Assembly: GCA_964599875.1 (NCBI GenBank)
Contig: CAZRHE010000001.1
Location: 62,001 to 126,000, forward strand
Direction: 5' to 3'
DNA length: 64,000 bases
From: RGIG4097 sp964599875
GTDB lineage: Bacteria > Bacillota > Clostridia > Christensenellales > CAG-917
The notes under the pieces are model-generated. The model worked only from the letters and a program-made list of their open reading frames with translations, did no database searches and was not told where the DNA came from. A program made the position numbers and the translations under genes. Of this stretch, positions 33,800 through 41,909 are shown one piece after another (within the stretch, counting starts at the first letter, position 1; the number at the start of each line of letters is the position of its first letter).

Positions 33800-34441
33800 T
33801 TATGCTTTGAATCCGTTGATTTTTTCTTCCATTTTCTTTATGACTTTGACGATATGCACCCCGTCCGCAAGTGCGTGATGCGCCGAGATATCGAAAGCGA
33901 TATCGTATCTGCCGTCGTGCTCTACGTACTTGCCCCAAAACACACGCGGAATACTGCATTGGTCGGGGTCGTCGTAATTATACGGATTGGACATAGTGAC
34001 TATATCTATCCAAGGAAGACAGGACACGTAAATCTTGTCCACTCCGCCGTCGTTGTCGAATTTATCCTTTGGCGCGCCGTTTTTGATTTCGTCGATTGCG
34101 ATTCTGACGTTTTTGCAAAACTCGTCGCAATCGTCCGTGATTTCGGTCAAACAAGTTTCGATGTTGTCGTCGTCGCGGATGACTATATAACTCGGATTTA
34201 CCTTGTCGTAAAAAACGACTTTTCCGTCCAAAAGTCTATATCTGAATTCTTCCACCTCGTTCATACTCTTTGCCGCGACGTACAAAAAGGTTTCGAAAAA
34301 GGATTTATCGTTTTTCTTGCAATATTCGACCAAATTCGTCACGTCGATGCGGGTCGTCGTCGAAAAAATCGGATTGGTGTATCTGATAAAATTCTCGTAT
34401 TGAGGTTTTCTTTTCCATGTGCTGATATCTATAACTTTCAT
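33800..34441 (-). CDS. Chloramphenicol acetyltransferase-like protein
   Basis: 213 residues, the size of CAT. The catalytic histidine motif is present as ISAHHALADGVHI (residues near 189-201), with the active-site HHxxxDG pattern; the N terminus IDISTWKRKPQYENFI and the motif IPRVFWGKYVEHDG are family features. CAT enzymes are trimers that acetylate chloramphenicol with acetyl-CoA. Several residues that bind the drug are hard to judge here, and many CAT-like proteins of commensals act on other molecules; resistance should not be assumed. The stop is 11 bp upstream of the TIR gene; its start overlaps the HAD stop by 4 bp. Confidence 0.85.
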   Translation of the reverse strand: MKVIDISTWKRKPQYENFIRYTNPIFSTTTRIDVTNLVEYCKKNDKSFFETFLYVAAKSMNEVEEFRYRLLDGKVVFYDKVNPSYIVIRDDDNIETCLTEITDDCDEFCKNVRIAIDEIKNGAPKDKFDNDGGVDKIYVSCLPWIDIVTMSNPYNYDDPDQCSIPRVFWGKYVEHDGRYDIAFDISAHHALADGVHIVKVIKKMEEKINGFKA

Positions 34442-35100
34442 ACTTCCTCCAAAACTCGAAGTATTTCGCTCAATTTACAAATTATTTTCGCATTCTTTTT
34501 GCAAAACTCGTCGGGCGCAATCAAATCCACCGCCATAATCGGCAAAAATCCGCCCGCCGTCGCGCCTTGTATGCCGTTTATCGAATCCTCGACGACGCAA
34601 CACTCGTCGGGACGCAAATTTAGTTTCTCTGCGGCAAGCAAGAATATATAAGGATCGGGTTTCGATTTCTCCCCCACTTCTTCGCCGAAAACTTCGGCGT
34701 CGAAAATCTCGTCTTCTTTCAAGTTTTTCACCCGAAACATTTTCTTCGCGCGCTCTCTTCGAGAAGACGTCGCAAGCGCGATTTTATATCCGTCCGCTTT
34801 GAGTGCGTTTATGGTTTTTTCAAATCCGTCGTTTACGTTGAAATCTCCGTTTTCGACGGATTCCTTGACGAAAGTCAACATATCGTTTCTATACGTCGCG
34901 ACGTCGAGGTCGGGGAATGCTTCGCGCAGGTCTTTTCTTATAAGGTCTTCGCTTTTTCCGCAAGTGCTTTGCCTATATTCTTCGGTAAGCCCCAAGCCGT
35001 ATTTCTCGTTTGCGTACGTGAAAGCCTTTTGCCACAGCCGCTCCGTGTCAAAAATAACCCCGTCCATATCGAATATAATCGCACGAATTTTATCTTTCAT
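34438..35100 (-). CDS. HAD-family phosphatase or beta-phosphoglucomutase-like
   Basis: 220 residues. HAD motifs: IIFDMDGVIFDTE (residues 8-20, nucleophile Asp in DMD), ALATSSRR near residue 114, a Lys in SKPDPYIF near residue 146 and VVEDSINGIQGA near residue 169. The cap domain between motifs I and II is helical, as in beta-phosphoglucomutases and small sugar or sugar-phosphate phosphatases. It is the first gene of the three-gene operon, with a 62-nt leader after the promoter at 35163-35198. The substrate is unknown. Confidence 0.88.
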   Translation of the reverse strand: MKDKIRAIIFDMDGVIFDTERLWQKAFTYANEKYGLGLTEEYRQSTCGKSEDLIRKDLREAFPDLDVATYRNDMLTFVKESVENGDFNVNDGFEKTINALKADGYKIALATSSRRERAKKMFRVKNLKEDEIFDAEVFGEEVGEKSKPDPYIFLLAAEKLNLRPDECCVVEDSINGIQGATAGGFLPIMAVDLIAPDEFCKKNAKIICKLSEILRVLEEV

Positions 35101-35162
35101 TTTCCCTGACGCATTCTTTTATCGGTTATAATATAGTAATAACTATATATTGTTTATCCATA

Positions 35163-35198
35163 ACGTATTGTATCTTATAAACCGCCTTAATGCAAGAC
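35163..35198 (-). promoter_or_regulatory. Promoter of the HAD-CAT-TIR operon
   Basis: Minus-strand -35 TTGCAT (35190-35195) and -10 TACAAT (35167-35172), 17-bp spacer. The surrounding 36 bp are nearly the same as the msmK promoter at 32389-32424. From here to the terminator at 35337 no gene is seen. Confidence 0.75.
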
Positions 35199-35336
35199 GT
35201 TTCTTTCGTTTTATGCCCGAAAATTATTATTTTTTCAAAGGAAATCGCCGCCTTATTCACTCGATAACGTTCGTTACTTGAAACAAAACGAGATATCGCG
35301 CGCCGCCGCAATCGCACGCCGTGCACGAAAAATGAA

Positions 35337-35369
35337 AACGAGGAGCAACCCGTAGGTCGCAACCTCGTT
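35337..35369 (-). terminator. Terminator of the DUF2130 operon
   Basis: On the minus strand AACGAGG and CCTCGTT pair around a 19-nt loop with further internal pairing, followed by TTCATTTTTC, about 39 bp past the stop of the small acidic protein gene. Confidence 0.75.
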
Positions 35370-35407
35370 CTCATTATACAAAGGAGCCGTATCGTCTATA
35401 TTTTATC

Positions 35408-35740
35408 TTAGTCTTCCGCGCTGTCTGCGACTGCGGAAAAACTGATTTTTTCGTTGCCGTTTTCGTATTCCACTTTACCCTCGTTGTCTTCGGTCGGGAA
35501 CAAATATTCTACACTGACGTCGTCGCCGTCGTCTTCTTCCACTATTTCATCGTCTTCTTCGATATTGGACTCGAGATAAAAACTTGCGTGAAATCCTATC
35601 GTTTCCGCATAAAAAGCGGCTTGGTCGAGAGTTATCGCCCCGTCAGAACACATTTTCAGCATCAATTTTGCTATTCTCGTTCTGCTTACGCCGTGGTCTT
35701 TGAGTTCTTTCAGCATTTTTTCCAATGATTCGTCCGTCAT
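35408..35740 (-). CDS. Small acidic protein, probable helical N-terminal domain
   Basis: 110 residues. The N-terminal 50 residues are helical, with a turn that looks like a DNA-binding helix-turn-helix (LEKMLKELKDHGVSRTRIAKLMLKMCSDGAITLDQAAFY, first part LEKMLKELKDHGVSRTRIAK). The rest is acidic, with EEDDEIVEEDDGDD and a YENGNEKISF tail. I do not recognise the family. Start at 35740, one base after the DUF2130 stop and preceded by GAGGAGG inside that gene, so the two are coupled. The pair may make a functional unit, but nothing in the sequence names it. Confidence 0.65.
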   Translation of the reverse strand: MTDESLEKMLKELKDHGVSRTRIAKLMLKMCSDGAITLDQAAFYAETIGFHASFYLESNIEEDDEIVEEDDGDDVSVEYLFPTEDNEGKVEYENGNEKISFSAVADSAED

Positions 35741-35741
35741 A

Positions 35742-37001
35742 TTATTCCTCCTCGTCGTCGATATTTTCGACTGTTTTTTCAACTTGTCCGATGATTACGT
35801 CGTCTTCCTCGTCTTGCGCTTCTTGTGCAGAGGCAAACAATGCTTTCATGGTTCCGTTTCCGCGCGTGAGTTTTTTCACCGAGAGCGCGTCGAGTTTGTT
35901 TTCCGCCGCCCCCAAATGCTTTATCGTCTTGCGCAAATCTTCTTTCGTCTTTTCAAGATAATCGATGACTTTGTCGATTTTGTCGATTGCGTCCTCGAAA
36001 CACTTATCCGCACTCACGACGCTTTTTGCGAATTTGTTTTTGATTTCGTCCACTTTACTCTGGAAATTCGTGACGTCGATTTCCTGCTGTCTGGCAAGTT
36101 CAAGGTCCTGTTTATACTTCAACGAATTCATCGCGGCGTTTCTCAAAAGCGAAATCACGGTGATGAAGAATTGCGGTCTTATGACGTACATTTTTTCATA
36201 CTTGTACGACACGTCCACTATCCCGACGTTATATAGTTCGCTATCCGGCTCGAGCATGGACACGAGGATTGCGTATTCGCACTTCTTTTCCTTTCTGTCC
36301 TTGTCGAGTTCTGCGAAAAATTGTTCGTTTTTGTGCTTTTTGGAGCCCGAATCCGTTTCGTTTTTCATCTCGAACATTATGGACAAAATTTCAGTCTTTC
36401 CGTCCTCTGCGAATTCGCGATACACGTAATCCCCTTTACTTCCGCTTTTCGCATCGTTATCCTTGTCGAAATATGCGTTGGGGAATGCAAGCGCGCGGAT
36501 TTCGTTGAATTTGCTTTCGCAATGCTGTTCAAGGGATTCGCCCACCATTTTCGTAGACAATTTCGCCTTGTAGTCCTTGTAATAATCGATAGTTTCGTCT
36601 TTTGCGTCGAGGTCTTTTTTGTGCTGTGCGACGAGCATATCGATTTCGTTTTTGTGTTTCTCTTTGTCCGACTGCATAGCGGTTTTGAGTTCGAAAATCT
36701 TCTTATCCTTATCCGCAATCGCTTTCTCGATTTGCAACGCCGTATTTTCGTCCTTTCCTTCGAGTTCCGCTTTTAGGCGTGCGATGACCTCGTCTTTTTC
36801 CGCGATGGCTTTATTCTTCTCCGCATCCGCTTTCATCAAGGCGATAGTTTCGTTTTTCTTCGCGGTTTCTTCCATTCTCTCTACTTCCTTTTCGAGTGCC
36901 GCGTTGAATTCTTTGTTTCTTACTTGTTCTACTAAACTTGCGTATTCGTTTTCGTCCACCGAAAACACGGTTCCGCATTTAGGGCATTTGATTTCTTCCA
37001 T
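35742..37001 (-). CDS. DUF2130 protein with coiled coil and nuclease-like fold
   Basis: 419 residues. A zinc ribbon opens the chain (CPKCGTVF, residues 5-12), then a long coiled coil of about 130 residues (residues 30-155, Lys/Glu/Ala-rich), then the conserved DUF2130 core: GESLEQHCESKFNEIRALAFPNAYF, SGSKGDYVYREF, ILSIMFEMKNE with its D/ExK-like ending, FFAELDKDRKEKKCEYAILVSMLEP and VDVSYKYEKMYVIRPQFF. The core resembles a PD-(D/E)xK nuclease fold, though activity is not shown. The C terminus is helical and acidic. The start at 37001 has AAGGAAA upstream. It is first in the two-gene operon under an extended -10 promoter at 37138-37146. Confidence 0.82.
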   Translation of the reverse strand: MEEIKCPKCGTVFSVDENEYASLVEQVRNKEFNAALEKEVERMEETAKKNETIALMKADAEKNKAIAEKDEVIARLKAELEGKDENTALQIEKAIADKDKKIFELKTAMQSDKEKHKNEIDMLVAQHKKDLDAKDETIDYYKDYKAKLSTKMVGESLEQHCESKFNEIRALAFPNAYFDKDNDAKSGSKGDYVYREFAEDGKTEILSIMFEMKNETDSGSKKHKNEQFFAELDKDRKEKKCEYAILVSMLEPDSELYNVGIVDVSYKYEKMYVIRPQFFITVISLLRNAAMNSLKYKQDLELARQQEIDVTNFQSKVDEIKNKFAKSVVSADKCFEDAIDKIDKVIDYLEKTKEDLRKTIKHLGAAENKLDALSVKKLTRGNGTMKALFASAQEAQDEEDDVIIGQVEKTVENIDDEEE

Positions 37002-37137
37002 GATTTTTTCCTTTCCTTTTAGTTTTTGACCGGTCCGTTTTTTGTTTGCCACAAATAATACGGAAACGGAATCGAAATGTCAATAGGGGTTTCCGAAAAT
37101 TTGCTCGTTTTTGCCGCTGTTTTTTGTTTACAAGTGC

Positions 37138-37146
37138 ATTATAACA
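37138..37146 (-). promoter_or_regulatory. Extended -10 promoter of the DUF2130 operon
   Basis: On the minus strand TGTTATAAT forms an extended -10 with a T-rich, poor -35, about 130 nt upstream of the DUF2130 start. The surrounding 314-bp space also holds two terminators. Confidence 0.55.
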
Positions 37147-37165
37147 GCCTTGCGTTACAAAAAAA

Positions 37166-37183
37166 TACCCCTTCATAGGGGTA
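37166..37183 (-). terminator. Second terminator between hypA and the DUF2130 gene
   Basis: TACCCC and GGGGTA pair around a 6-nt loop, followed on the minus strand by TTTTTTTG. It stands between the hypA terminator and the next promoter, so read-through from the hyp operon is doubly blocked. Confidence 0.75.
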
Positions 37184-37285
37184 AAACGCACTTTTTTTTG
37201 AAAAAGTTTTTCTTTCGCAAATTTTCCAAAAAAATTTTTTTCTACGTCGAATTTTCGGGCGAAAAAACGCGCTCTTATAAAAATA

Positions 37286-37309
37286 GCGGCGCACTTTTTC
37301 GTGCGCCGC
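37286..37309 (-). terminator. Terminator of the hyp operon
   Basis: A 9-bp stem GCGGCGCAC / GTGCGCCGC with a 6-nt loop, followed on the minus strand by TATTTTTATAAG, 7 bp past the hypA stop. Confidence 0.85.
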
Positions 37310-37315
37310 CTCAAT

Positions 37316-37660
37316 TCATTCTACGAGGATTTCTTTGATTTTGACCTCGTTTCCGCGAAGAAGATAGGTCTTTTCGCTCTTGCAATAAGGACATATCTTG
37401 CCGTGCTCGACGGTGGGATACTCTCCCCCGCAATCCTCGCAATAAGTCACCGCGGGGATCGTTTGGATTTCGAGTTCGCATCCTTTGAGCACGTCCGTGC
37501 GGTTTGCGTTCCAGTTCCAGCAATCGACGAGTTGGTCGTTGACGACGGTGGAAACCTCTCCTATCCTCATGACGACTTTTGCGATTTTGGACACGTCGTT
37601 TTGTTTTGCGACGTCTTTTACTATATCCGCAATGTGGAACACCACTCCTAATTCGTGCAT
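37316..37660 (-). CDS. hypA: Hydrogenase/urease nickel chaperone HypA
   Basis: 114 residues, the usual length. The N-terminal MHELGVV provides the nickel-binding MHE; the zinc site is CEDC near residue 74 and CPYC near residue 91. HypA delivers Ni with HypB to nickel enzymes in the cytoplasm. It is the last gene of a four-gene operon after the oxidoreductase, 6 bp behind it. No nickel hydrogenase or urease subunit lies nearby, so the target enzyme is elsewhere or the proteins serve another nickel enzyme. Confidence 0.93.
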   Translation of the reverse strand: MHELGVVFHIADIVKDVAKQNDVSKIAKVVMRIGEVSTVVNDQLVDCWNWNANRTDVLKGCELEIQTIPAVTYCEDCGGEYPTVEHGKICPYCKSEKTYLLRGNEVKIKEILVE

Positions 37661-37666
37661 ATGCTC

Positions 37667-40525
37667 TTACTTACCTTCTTTTTTTGCTTTTTTGACTTGT
37701 TTTTTGTATTCTTTGTGTTTCTTTTGGGACGCTTTTTCTTCCTCGGTCTTTTTGCCGAAAACAATCTTCATGCCGCGCTTAATCGCATACGGAAGGATCG
37801 CTTTGAACTTGTCCTCACTGCGAACCATAGTAGAACATTCGGGATGTTCTCTGTGGAGGTGAATCGCGTCGAAATCGCACTTCGTGGTGCAGATACCGCA
37901 ACCGATACATTTGTTTTCGTCGACGACGCTTGCGCCGCAACCGAGGCAACGGGACGCTTCGATTTTGACTTGTTCTTCGGTGAGAGTGCCGTGGAGATCT
38001 CTAAAGGAGAATTTATCTCCTTCGAGTTCTTTTGCCTCTTGTCTGCCCGCGGTGTCGTAACTGTCGATGACGAGGTTGTCCTTGTCGAGTTCGATGAATT
38101 GACGACGATTTCTGCCGATGGTCATGCTTGTGCCGGGTTGTACGAACCGATGGAGGGATACCGCCGCGTTCTTGCCTGCTTCGATTGCGTCGATTGCGAA
38201 TTTAGGTCCGCTGTACACGTCGCCGCCAACGAAGATATCGGGTTCTGCGGTTTGATAAGTGAGGGAATCCGCGACGGGATAATTGCCGTGATGGAATTCC
38301 ACTTTCGTGCCTTTAAGGAGATCTCCCCAAACGACGGATTGACCGATTGCGAAGATAACGTTTTCCGCATCCACGGTGATAACGTCGTTTTCGTCGTACT
38401 TCGGATTGAATCTCTTGTTTGCGTCGATTACGCTGACGCATTTCTTGAACACGACTGCTTTAACTTTGCCGTTTTCGTCCTTGACGATTTCCTTGGAACC
38501 CCAACCGTTGTTGATTTCGATTCCGTCGCCGAGGGTTTCTTCGATTTCGAGTTTGCTTGCAGGCATGGTGTCGCGGGATTCGAGAGAATACATTGCGACG
38601 CTTTCGCTACCAAGACGAATTGCGGTGCGCGCACAGTCTACCGCGACGTTGCCGCCACCGATGACTACGGTCTTGCCGCTCATCTTTCTATCGTGATTTT
38701 CGGTTGCGTCGTGGAGGAAAGATACCGCCATATCCGTGCCGATTGCGTCCTCTCCGACGATTCCGGGGAGTCTGCCGCCTTGGCAACCGATTGCGATATA
38801 GAACGCCTTGTAACCTTGTTCGCGGAGTTCGCTTATGGTGACGTCTTTGCCGACTTCTACGCCGCACTTGAATTCGACGCCGAGTTCGCGAAGAACGTCG
38901 ATTTCCGCGTCGATGACGTCCTTTTCGAGTTTATAAGACGGGATTCCGTAGGTGAGCATGCCGCCGAGTTTTTCGTTCTTTTCAAAAACGGTAGGCTTGT
39001 AACCTTTGGTCGCAAGATAGTATGCGCAACTGAGTCCCGCGGGGCCTGCGCCGACGATTGCGATTTTCTCGCTCCATTGCTTGTCGACGTTGGACGGAAT
39101 GACGATTTCGGGGATATATCTGGTTTCCGCGTGAAGGTCTTGTTCCGCGATGAACTTCTTGATATCGTCGATTGCGACCGCCTCGTCCACCTTGCCTCTG
39201 GTGCACGCGATTTCGCAACGCTTGTTGCAAACGCGACCGCAGATTGCGGGGAACGGATTGTCCTTTTTGATGAGTGCGAGTGCTTCTCTATACTTGCCTT
39301 CTTTCGCCTTTCTTATGTAGCCTTGAACCGCTATGTGTGCAGGGCAAGCGACTTTACAGGGGGACGTGCCCGTATCGTAGCAGTTGATACGGTTGTTATC
39401 TCTGTAATCCTCGTCCCACTTATCTTCGCCCCAACTGAGATTGTCGGGAAGTTCGTGTTTGGGATATTTGACTTCGCCTTGCTTGGTGCAGAGTTTTTGA
39501 CCGAGTTTGACCGCGCCCGCGGGGCAAAATTCCACGCATTTTCCGCACGCCACGCATTTATCTTTTTCAACTTTGGCAACGTACGCGCTTCTGGACATGT
39601 TGGGAGTGTTGAAAAGTTGGGACGTTCTCAACGCGTTGCAGATATTGACGTTGCAGTTGCAGATTGCGAAAATCTTGTTTTGTCCGTCGATATTGGTGAT
39701 TTGGTGCACGAAACCGTTCGCTTCTGCGTTGCGAAGGATTTGCATTGCCTCTTCGTAGGTTATGGAGCGACCTTTGCCCGTTTCCGCGCAGTAGTCCGCC
39801 ATATCGCCTATGCCGATACACCACTCTTCGCAACTGTCGCCGCAACCCTCGCCGAGTTTGGAACGACCGTAACGGCAGGAGCAAATGCCGACGCCGAGGT
39901 GTCCTTCATACTTCTTAAGCCAATAGGATATGTGTTCGATATCGATAGTGCCGTTTTCCATCTCGATTGCCTTCTCGACGGGGATGACGTGCATACCGAT
40001 TCCCGCGCCTCCGGGAGGAACCATAGGAGTGACCATGGTGAGAGGGAGATAAGTCATGCGCTCGAAGAACATGGCAAGTTCGGGATGCTCGTCGAGTTGT
40101 CTTTTTATCATGTTCGTGAATTCCGCGGAGCCGGGGACGAACATCGGGAGGACGTAACGGCGTTCTCTCTTCGCTCCGGGGATGGGACCGTTGTCGTTGT
40201 AATTGTCGCCGTAGTCGTATTCGAGGATACCAATATTGCTCATTTCGGTGAGCAATTCTTGAAGTTTCTCGGGTTTTATATCGGGATTGAGAGCCTTCAT
40301 TTCCTCAAACGTGTAGTGATGACGGACTTTCATCGTAAGAGCGACGTCCGCCATTTCTTCGGTTATGACGCAAGCAAGTCCCCAATATTCGGGGTCGTTT
40401 GCGGTCACACCGAGAATTTTGTGGTCGACGCAGTCGGTGATTTTTCTTGCCAATTTGAGAATCTTTTCGTTGGGATTCGGATCGCCCATGTATTTGGGGA
40501 CGAACGCTTTACTCATCTCAGCCAT
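37667..40525 (-). CDS. Large FAD/Fe-S oxidoreductase (GltD-like) with ferredoxin domains at both ends
   Basis: 952 residues. Residues 1-300 form an unusual N-terminal region with a helical start and a Cys cluster (GICSCRYGRS near 213, GCGDSCEEWC near 227, CNCNVNIC near 289). A ferredoxin site CVACGKCVEFCP lies at 324-335. Then a GltD-like small domain with Cys-rich ends (CKVACPAHI, CGRVCNKRCEIAC) precedes the FAD motif VGAGPAGLSCAY (490-501), an NADPH-type site GGGNVAVDCA, and FVGGDVYSGPKFAIDAIEAG. A second ferredoxin site, CLGCGA and CIGCGICTTKCDF, ends the domain, then a Lys-rich tail. It would move electrons between NAD(P)H and ferredoxin-like partners. It is flanked by hypB and hypA. Confidence 0.85.
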   Translation of the reverse strand: MAEMSKAFVPKYMGDPNPNEKILKLARKITDCVDHKILGVTANDPEYWGLACVITEEMADVALTMKVRHHYTFEEMKALNPDIKPEKLQELLTEMSNIGILEYDYGDNYNDNGPIPGAKRERRYVLPMFVPGSAEFTNMIKRQLDEHPELAMFFERMTYLPLTMVTPMVPPGGAGIGMHVIPVEKAIEMENGTIDIEHISYWLKKYEGHLGVGICSCRYGRSKLGEGCGDSCEEWCIGIGDMADYCAETGKGRSITYEEAMQILRNAEANGFVHQITNIDGQNKIFAICNCNVNICNALRTSQLFNTPNMSRSAYVAKVEKDKCVACGKCVEFCPAGAVKLGQKLCTKQGEVKYPKHELPDNLSWGEDKWDEDYRDNNRINCYDTGTSPCKVACPAHIAVQGYIRKAKEGKYREALALIKKDNPFPAICGRVCNKRCEIACTRGKVDEAVAIDDIKKFIAEQDLHAETRYIPEIVIPSNVDKQWSEKIAIVGAGPAGLSCAYYLATKGYKPTVFEKNEKLGGMLTYGIPSYKLEKDVIDAEIDVLRELGVEFKCGVEVGKDVTISELREQGYKAFYIAIGCQGGRLPGIVGEDAIGTDMAVSFLHDATENHDRKMSGKTVVIGGGNVAVDCARTAIRLGSESVAMYSLESRDTMPASKLEIEETLGDGIEINNGWGSKEIVKDENGKVKAVVFKKCVSVIDANKRFNPKYDENDVITVDAENVIFAIGQSVVWGDLLKGTKVEFHHGNYPVADSLTYQTAEPDIFVGGDVYSGPKFAIDAIEAGKNAAVSLHRFVQPGTSMTIGRNRRQFIELDKDNLVIDSYDTAGRQEAKELEGDKFSFRDLHGTLTEEQVKIEASRCLGCGASVVDENKCIGCGICTTKCDFDAIHLHREHPECSTMVRSEDKFKAILPYAIKRGMKIVFGKKTEEEKASQKKHKEYKKQVKKAKKEGK

Positions 40526-41198
40526 TGTACTTTTCTCCTTGTTGATAAAAATTGATTTGTTTTTTTATTTCGTTTTCAAGCGCGGCAATTCCCTCTCCCG
40601 TCTTTGCGCTTACGGGGAAAACGCGCGCGTTTTTATTGAGATTTAACACCCTTTCGCAGAACTTGTCCTCGTCGAAATCGAAAACTTCCGCAACGTCTAT
40701 TTTCGTGAGTGCGACTATATCGCATTTTTCGAACATAAGCGGATATTTGAGCGGCTTATCATCCCCCTCGGGAATGGACAACAGCATCATATTGAAGTGC
40801 GCGCCCGTATCGAATTCCGCAGGACATACGAGATTTCCTATGTTTTCAAGGACGATTAGGTCGGATTCGGGAAATTCCGCCCGCGTCAGCGCATCCGCCG
40901 TCATAGTCGCGTCTATATGGCACAGTCCGCCGTTGTGAATTTGCACGCTGTCCACCCCCGTTGCGTCCGCTATGCGTTTTGCGTCGAGGTCGGTTTCTAT
41001 ATCCACGTCCATCGCAACGATTTTGAGGTCTGATTTCAAGTCGTTTATGAGCCTTGTAAGAAGCGTAGTCTTGCCGCTCCCCGGCGACGACATGACGTTC
41101 ATCATGACCGTGCCGCGAGAAGTCAGGCTCCGGCGCAACTCCTCCGCCACTCTGTCGTTAGGCGCAAACACGCTTTCTTTCACGGATATTACTTTCAT
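40518..41198 (-). CDS. HypB-family GTPase, second copy
   Basis: 226 residues. P-loop SSPGSGKTTLL, the switch NGGLCHID, the metal-site motif LVCPAEFDTGAHF and the G4 motif LTKIDVAEV are all present, so it is a HypB-type GTPase that with HypA loads nickel. The His-rich N-terminal tail of some HypB proteins is absent. It shares roughly half its residues with the copy directly upstream, and starts inside the last codons of that gene (4-bp overlap). The stop overlaps the oxidoreductase start by 8 bp. Two HypB in tandem is unusual. Confidence 0.9.
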   Translation of the reverse strand: MKVISVKESVFAPNDRVAEELRRSLTSRGTVMMNVMSSPGSGKTTLLTRLINDLKSDLKIVAMDVDIETDLDAKRIADATGVDSVQIHNGGLCHIDATMTADALTRAEFPESDLIVLENIGNLVCPAEFDTGAHFNMMLLSIPEGDDKPLKYPLMFEKCDIVALTKIDVAEVFDFDEDKFCERVLNLNKNARVFPVSAKTGEGIAALENEIKKQINFYQQGEKYNG

Positions 41199-41872
41199 TG
41201 CGCGTCACCAAACCTTTCGACGTATTTCCCTACGAGATAGTCCGCAAGGGATTCTATTCCCTCTCCGCTCTTTGCGGAAGTTTCGAAGACGATTGCGGTC
41301 GGATTGAGTTTTGCTATATACTCCTTGCACTTCTCGACGTCGAAATCGAAATACTTTGCCGTATCCGTTTTCGTGATGACGACGACGTCGCAAGTCGAAA
41401 ACGTAAGGGTGTATTTCAGGGGCTTGTCGTCCCCCTCCGTGACGGACAGCAACGCCATCTTCAAATGTGCGCCCGTATCGAATTCCGCAGGGCACACAAG
41501 ATTGCCTATATTTTCCAAAAACACGAGTTTAGCGTCCGTTTTGAACGCATTAAACCCTTGTCTTGACATATCCGCATCGAGATGACACATTCCGCCCGTA
41601 TGAAGTTGAATGGCGTCCGCACCCGCGTTTCTTATTCTATGCACGTCGGGGTCGCCGTCTATATCCGCCTCCATAACGCCCACCGAAACTCTCCTTTGAA
41701 GAATCGGAATAAGGCTTTCGAGAAGAGTGGTTTTTCCGCTCCCCGGCGACGACATAACGTTGACGTAATACACGCCCTTTTCGTCCAACTCTCTACGCAA
41801 AACTTCGGCGTCTTCGTCGTTGTTTTCGAGGATACTTTTTTTGAGTTCGACAATTTCGTTCAAGTTCATCAT
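41195..41872 (-). CDS. hypB: HypB-family GTPase, first copy
   Basis: 225 residues. Walker A SSPGSGKTTLLESLI, the switch region TGGMCHLDADMS, the metal-binding LVCPAEFDTGAHLKM and the G4 motif ITKTDTAKYFDF identify the GTPase that inserts nickel into metalloenzymes with HypA. It is the first gene of the operon; its start is followed by a run of Met-Met. No other hyp gene (hypC, D, E, F) lies here. Two inverted repeats and a promoter precede it at 41910-42053. Confidence 0.92.
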   Translation of the reverse strand: MMNLNEIVELKKSILENNDEDAEVLRRELDEKGVYYVNVMSSPGSGKTTLLESLIPILQRRVSVGVMEADIDGDPDVHRIRNAGADAIQLHTGGMCHLDADMSRQGFNAFKTDAKLVFLENIGNLVCPAEFDTGAHLKMALLSVTEGDDKPLKYTLTFSTCDVVVITKTDTAKYFDFDVEKCKEYIAKLNPTAIVFETSAKSGEGIESLADYLVGKYVERFGDAQ

Positions 41873-41909
41873 TATATGCTCTCTATTATTATATAATAAC
41901 GTTGGACCG

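Noticed and set aside
33800..34441. Calling the CAT-like gene a chloramphenicol resistance gene
   Set aside because: The catalytic motif is there, but many CAT-like proteins of commensals have other substrates; resistance cannot be told from sequence here.
32389..35198. The 36-bp repeats flanking the HAD-CAT-TIR genes as attachment sites or ends of a mobile element
   Set aside because: Both copies read as good SigA promoters in the same direction, each in front of a minus-strand gene; no integrase, transposase or inverted ends are present.
37316..41872. A complete hydrogenase operon
   Set aside because: No hydrogenase catalytic subunit and no other hyp genes occur in the window.
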